Notes under the pieces: model-generated
What the model saw: only the letters and a program-made list of their open reading frames with translations
Told to the model about the DNA's origin: nothing
Databases searched by the model: none
Made by a program: the position numbers and the translations under genes
Shown: positions 59,801-64,000 of the stretch, piece after piece
Position numbering within the stretch: the stretch's first letter is position 1
Layout of the letters: every line of letters begins with the position of its first letter
DNA from: Oenanthe sinensis
Lineage: Eukaryota; Streptophyta; Magnoliopsida; Apiales; Apiaceae
Assembly (NCBI GenBank): GCA_028671895.1
Contig: JAPMAC010000221.1
Span: 1 to 64,000, forward strand
Direction: 5' to 3'
DNA: 64,000 nucleotides

Positions 59801-62800
59801 GAAGCTAGAAGTTGTTTTCAAGTTCGAACGAGTCAAGAATGAAGCGTAAAATTGTTATGAATGGTTTTCAAGTTCAAACGAGTGAGGAATGATGATACAA
59901 GTCTTTATAAGTTGTTTCCATGTACAAATGAGTCAAGAATGAAACTAGAAGTTGTTTTCAAGTTCGAACGAGACAAGAATGAAGTCTAAAATTGTTTTTA
60001 ATGGTTTCAAGTTCAAATGAGTGAACAATGATTATACAAGTCTTTAAAAGTTTTTTCCATGTACAAATGAGTCAAGAATGAAGCTAGAAGTTGATTTCAA
60101 GTTTGAACGAGTCAAGAATGAAACCTAAAATTGTTATGAATGGTTTTCAAGTTCCAACGAGTGAAGAATGATGATAAAAGTCTTTATAAGTTGTTTCCAA
60201 GTACAAATGAGTCAAGAATGATGCTAGAAGTCGTTTTCAAGTTCGAACGAGTCAAGAATGAAACCTAAAATTGTTTTGAATGGTTTCAAGTTCAAACGAG
60301 TGAACAATGATGATACAAGTTTTTATAAGTTGTATCCATGTACAAATAGGTCATGAATGAAGCTAGAAGTTGTTTTCAAGTTTGAACGAGTCAAGAATGA
60401 AGCCTAAAATTGTTATGAATGGTTTTCAAGTTCAAACGAGTGAGGAATGATGATACAAGTCTTTATAAGTTGTTTCCATGTACAAATGAGTCAAGAATGA
60501 AGCTAGAAGTTGTTTTCAAGTTCGAACGAGTCAAGAATGAAGCTAGAAGTTGTTATGAATGGTTTTCAAGTTCGAACGAGTGAAGAATGATGATACAAGT
60601 CTTTATAAGTTGTTTCCATGTACAAATGTGTCAAGAACGAAGCTAGAAATTGTTTTCAAGTTCGAACGAGTCAAGAATGAAGCCTAAAATTGTTACGAAT
60701 GGTTTCAAGTTCAAACGAGTGAACAATGAAGATACAAGTTTTTATAAGTTGTTTCCAAGTACAAATGAGTCAAGAATGAAGTTAGAAGTTGTTTTTAAGT
60801 TCGAACGAGTCAAGAATGAATCCTAAAATTGTAATGAATGGTTTTCAAGTTCAAACGAGTGAAGAATGATGATATAAGTCTTTATAAGTTGTTTCCATGT
60901 ACAAGTGTGTTAAGAATGAAGCTAGAAGTTGTTTTCAAGTTAGAACGAGTCAAGAATGAAGCCTAAAATTGTTATGAATGGTTTTCAAGTTCAAACGAGT
61001 GAGGAATGATGATACAAGTCTTTATAAGTTGTTTCCATGTACAAATGAGTCAAGAATGAAACTAGAAGTTATTTTCAAGTTCGAACGAGACAAGAATGAA
61101 GTCTAAAATTGTTTTTAATGGTTTCAAGTTCAAACGACTGAACAATGATGATACAAGTCTTTAAAAGTTGTTTCCATGTACAAATGAGTCATGAATGAAG
61201 CTAGAAGTTGATTTCAAGTTTGAACGAGTCAAGAATGAAGCCTAAAATTGTTATGAATGGTTTTCAAGTTCGAACGAGTGAAGAATGATGATAAAAGTCT
61301 TTATAAGTTGTTTCCAAGTACAAATGAGTCAAGAATGATGCTAGAAGTCGTTTTCAAGTTCGAACGAGTCAAGAATGAAGCCTAAAATTGTTTTGAATGG
61401 TTTCAAGTTCAAACGAGTGAACAATGATAATACAAGTTTTTATTAGTTGTTTCCATGTACAAATGAGTCAAGAATGAAGTTAAAAGTTGTTTTCAAATTC
61501 GAACGAGTCAAGAATGAATCCTAAAATTGTAATGAATGGTTTTCAAGTTCAAACGAGTGAAGAATAATGATATATGTCTTTATAAGTTGTTTCCATGTAC
61601 AAGTGTGTTAAGAATGAAGCTAGAAGTTGTTTTCAAGTTAGAACGAGTCAAGAATCAACCCTAAAATTGTTTTGAATGGTTTTCAAGTTCAAACGAGTGA
61701 AGAATGATGATACAAGTCTTTATAAGTTGTTTCCATGTACAAATGAGTCAAGAATGAAGCTAGAAGTTGTTTTCAAGTTCGAACGAGTCAAGAATCAAGC
61801 CTAAAATTATTTTTAATGCTTTCAAGTTCAAACGAGTGAACAATGATGATACAAGTCTTTATAAGTTGTTTCCATGTACAAATGAGTCAAGAATGAAGCT
61901 AGAAGTTGTTTTCAAGTTCGAACGAGTCAAGAATGAAGCTAGAAGTTGTTATGAATTGTTTTCAAGTTCGAACGAGTGAAGAATGATGATACAAGTCTTT
62001 ATAAGTTGTTTCCATCTACAAATTTGTCAAGAACGAAGCTAGAAATTGTTTTCAAGTTCGAACGAGTCAAGAATGAAGCCTAAAATTGTTATGAATGGTT
62101 TCAAGTTCAAACGAGTGAAGAATGATAATACAAGTCTTTATAAGTTGTTTTCATGTACAAGTGTGTCAAGAATGAAGCTAGAAGTTGTTTACAAGTTCGA
62201 ACGGGTCAAGAATGAAGCCTAAAATTGTTATGAATGGTTTTCAAGTTCAAACGAGTGAAGAATGATGATACAAGTCTTTATAAGTTGTTTCCATGTACAA
62301 ATGAGTCAAGAATGAAGCTAGAAGTTGTTTTGAAGTTCGAACGAGTCAAGAATGAAGCTAGAAGTTGTTATGAATGGTTTTCAAGTTCGAACGAGTGAAG
62401 AATGATGATACAAGTCTTTATAAGTTATTTCCATGTACAAATGTGTCAAGAACGAAGCTAGAAATTGTTTTCAAGTTCGAACGAGTCAAGAATGAAGCCT
62501 AAAATTGTTATGAATGGTTTCAAGTTCAAACGAGTGAACAATGAAGATACAAGTTTTTATAAGTTGTTTCCAAGTACAAATGAGTCAAGAATGAAGTTAG
62601 AAGTTGTTTTCAAGTTCGAACGAGTCAAGAATGAATCCTAAAATTGTAATGAATGGTTTTCAAGTTCAAACGAGTGAAGAATGATGATATAAGTCTTTAT
62701 AAGTTGTTTCCATGTACAATGTGTTAAGAATGAAGCTAGAAGTTGTTTTCAAGTTAGAACGAGTCAAGAATGAAGCCTAAAATTGTTATGAATGGTTTTC

Positions 62801-64000
62801 AAGTTCAAACGAGTGAAGAATGATGATACAGGTCTTTATAAGTTGTTTCCATGTACAAATAGGTCAAGAATGAAGCTAGAAGTTGTTTTCAAGTTTGAAC
62901 GAGTCAAGAATGAAGCCTAAAATTGTTATGAATGGTTTTCAAGTTCAAACGAGTGAGGAATGATGATACAAGTCTTTATAAGTTGTTTCCATGTACAAAT
63001 GAGTCAAGAATGAAGCTAGAAGTTGTTTTCAAGTTCGAACGAGTCAAGAATCAAGCCTAAAATTGTTTTTAATGGTTTCAAGTTTAAACGAGTGAAGAAT
63101 GATGATACAAGTCTTTATAAGTTGTTTCCATGTACAAATGAGTCAAGAATGAAGCTAGAAGTTGTTTTCAAGTTCGAACGAGTCAAGAATGAAGGTAGAA
63201 GATGTTATGAATGGTTTTCAAGTTCGAACGAGTGAAGAATGATGATACAAGTCTTTATAAGTTGTTTCCATGTACAAATGTGTCAAGAACGAAGCTAGAA
63301 ATTGTTTTCAAGTTCGAACGAGTCAAGAATGAAGCCTAAAATTGTTATGAATAGTTTCAAGTTCAAACGAGTGAACAATGAAGATACAAGTTTTTATAAG
63401 TTGTTTCCAAGTACAAATGAGTCAAGAATGAAGCTAGAAGTTGTTTTCAAGTTCGAACGAGTCAAGAATGAAGCAGAAGTTGTTATGATTGGTTTTCAAG
63501 TTCGAACGAGTGAAGAATGATGATACAAGTCTTTATAAGTTGTTTCCATGTACAAATGTGTCAAGAGTGAAGCTAGAAGTTGTTTTCAAGTTCGAACGAG
63601 TCAAGAATGAATGCTAAAACTGTAATGAATGGTTTTCAAGTTCAAACGAGTGAAGAATGATGATACAAGTCTTTATAAGTTGTTTCCATGTACAAGTGTG
63701 TCAAGAATGAAGCTAGAAATTGTTTTCAAGTTAGAACGAGTCAAGAATGAAGCCTAAAATTGTTATGAATGGTTTTCAAGTTCAAACGAGTGAAGAATGA
63801 TGATACAAGTCTTTATAAGTTGTTTCCATGTACAAGTGTGTCAAGAATGAAGCTAGAAGTTGTTTTCAAGTTAGAATGAGTCAAGAATGAAGCCTAATAT
63901 TATTATGAATTGTTTTCAAGTTCAAACGAGTGAAGAATGATGATACAAGTCTTTATAAGGTGTTTCCATGTACAAGTGTGTCAAGAATGAAGCTAGAAGT

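Larger units (their letters stand above)
53674..64000 (+). repeat. Satellite array block 5, right flank of the retroelement
   Basis: About 74 monomers in the same orientation and of the same variant family as 25-38 kb. The first base pairs, GTTTTCAAGTTCGAACG, put the flank at the module A 3' end, whereas the left flank stops in module B, so the two sides are not a simple insertion pair. Unequal duplications continue here (837-bp 6-mer, 279-bp dimer). Short frames are satellite only. Confidence 0.95.

Overview
This window is plant heterochromatin: one long satellite array, all monomers in the same orientation, interrupted by a rearranged Ty3/gypsy LTR retrotransposon. There are no host protein genes, rRNA genes, tRNA genes or CRISPR arrays. 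The retroelement is a Tekay/Del-type chromovirus (integrase ends in a chromodomain, PBS matches plant initiator tRNA-Met, LTRs of 4.3 kb), which points to an angiosperm. I cannot name the species and do not recognise the satellite.

Layout. 1-38,411 is satellite; 38,412-53,673 is retroelement; 53,674-64,000 is satellite again. The satellite monomer is 140 bp (a common variant is 139 bp) and is made of three related modules of about 40, 50 and 50 bp, each opening with GAGT(C/G)AAGAATGA. Monomers are organised into changing higher-order repeats: a 1,680-bp 12-mer in the first 4.3 kb; nested duplications with offsets 1,258, 1,949, 2,368 and 4,465 bp between about 4.9 and 14.7 kb; a 986-bp out-of-register duplication at 18.7-20.7 kb; a 634-bp unit with divergent monomers at 24-25.3 kb; a 2,511-bp tandem at 28.2-33.3 kb; 279-bp dimers; and an 837-bp 6-mer right of the retroelement.

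The retroelement reads, left to right: a truncated 3' integrase fragment, an LTR (39,381-43,708), a complete internal region with PBS, leader ORF, gag-pol and PPT, and a second LTR (49,347-53,673). This is the remnant of two head-to-tail copies sharing an LTR, with the left part of the first copy deleted. The gag-pol frame is complete end to end except for two nonsense mutations. The LTRs differ at about 20 positions by eye (about 0.5%), so the element is young.

The most interesting part lies in the LTR and leader. Inside each LTR an ATG opens a short frame starting MVRLKQTARKN, which after Met removal matches the histone H3 N-terminal tail in register (R2, K4, Q5-T6-A7-R8-K9). It ends at a good splice donor (CAG|GTAGGA). 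The next open frame, between the PBS and gag, has no ATG, starts at a good acceptor (TTGCAG|G), and is in phase. Splicing would remove the LTR end and PBS and give a 159-residue accessory protein with an H3-like N-terminus and a SUMO-interaction-like motif (IVISSSESEEEE). Just upstream the LTR carries hairpins with a constant AATGAG loop and different but self-complementary stems, which looks like selected RNA structure. An element that also carries an integrase chromodomain, the module class that reads H3 tails, and that encodes its own H3-tail look-alike is the candidate undescribed system here.
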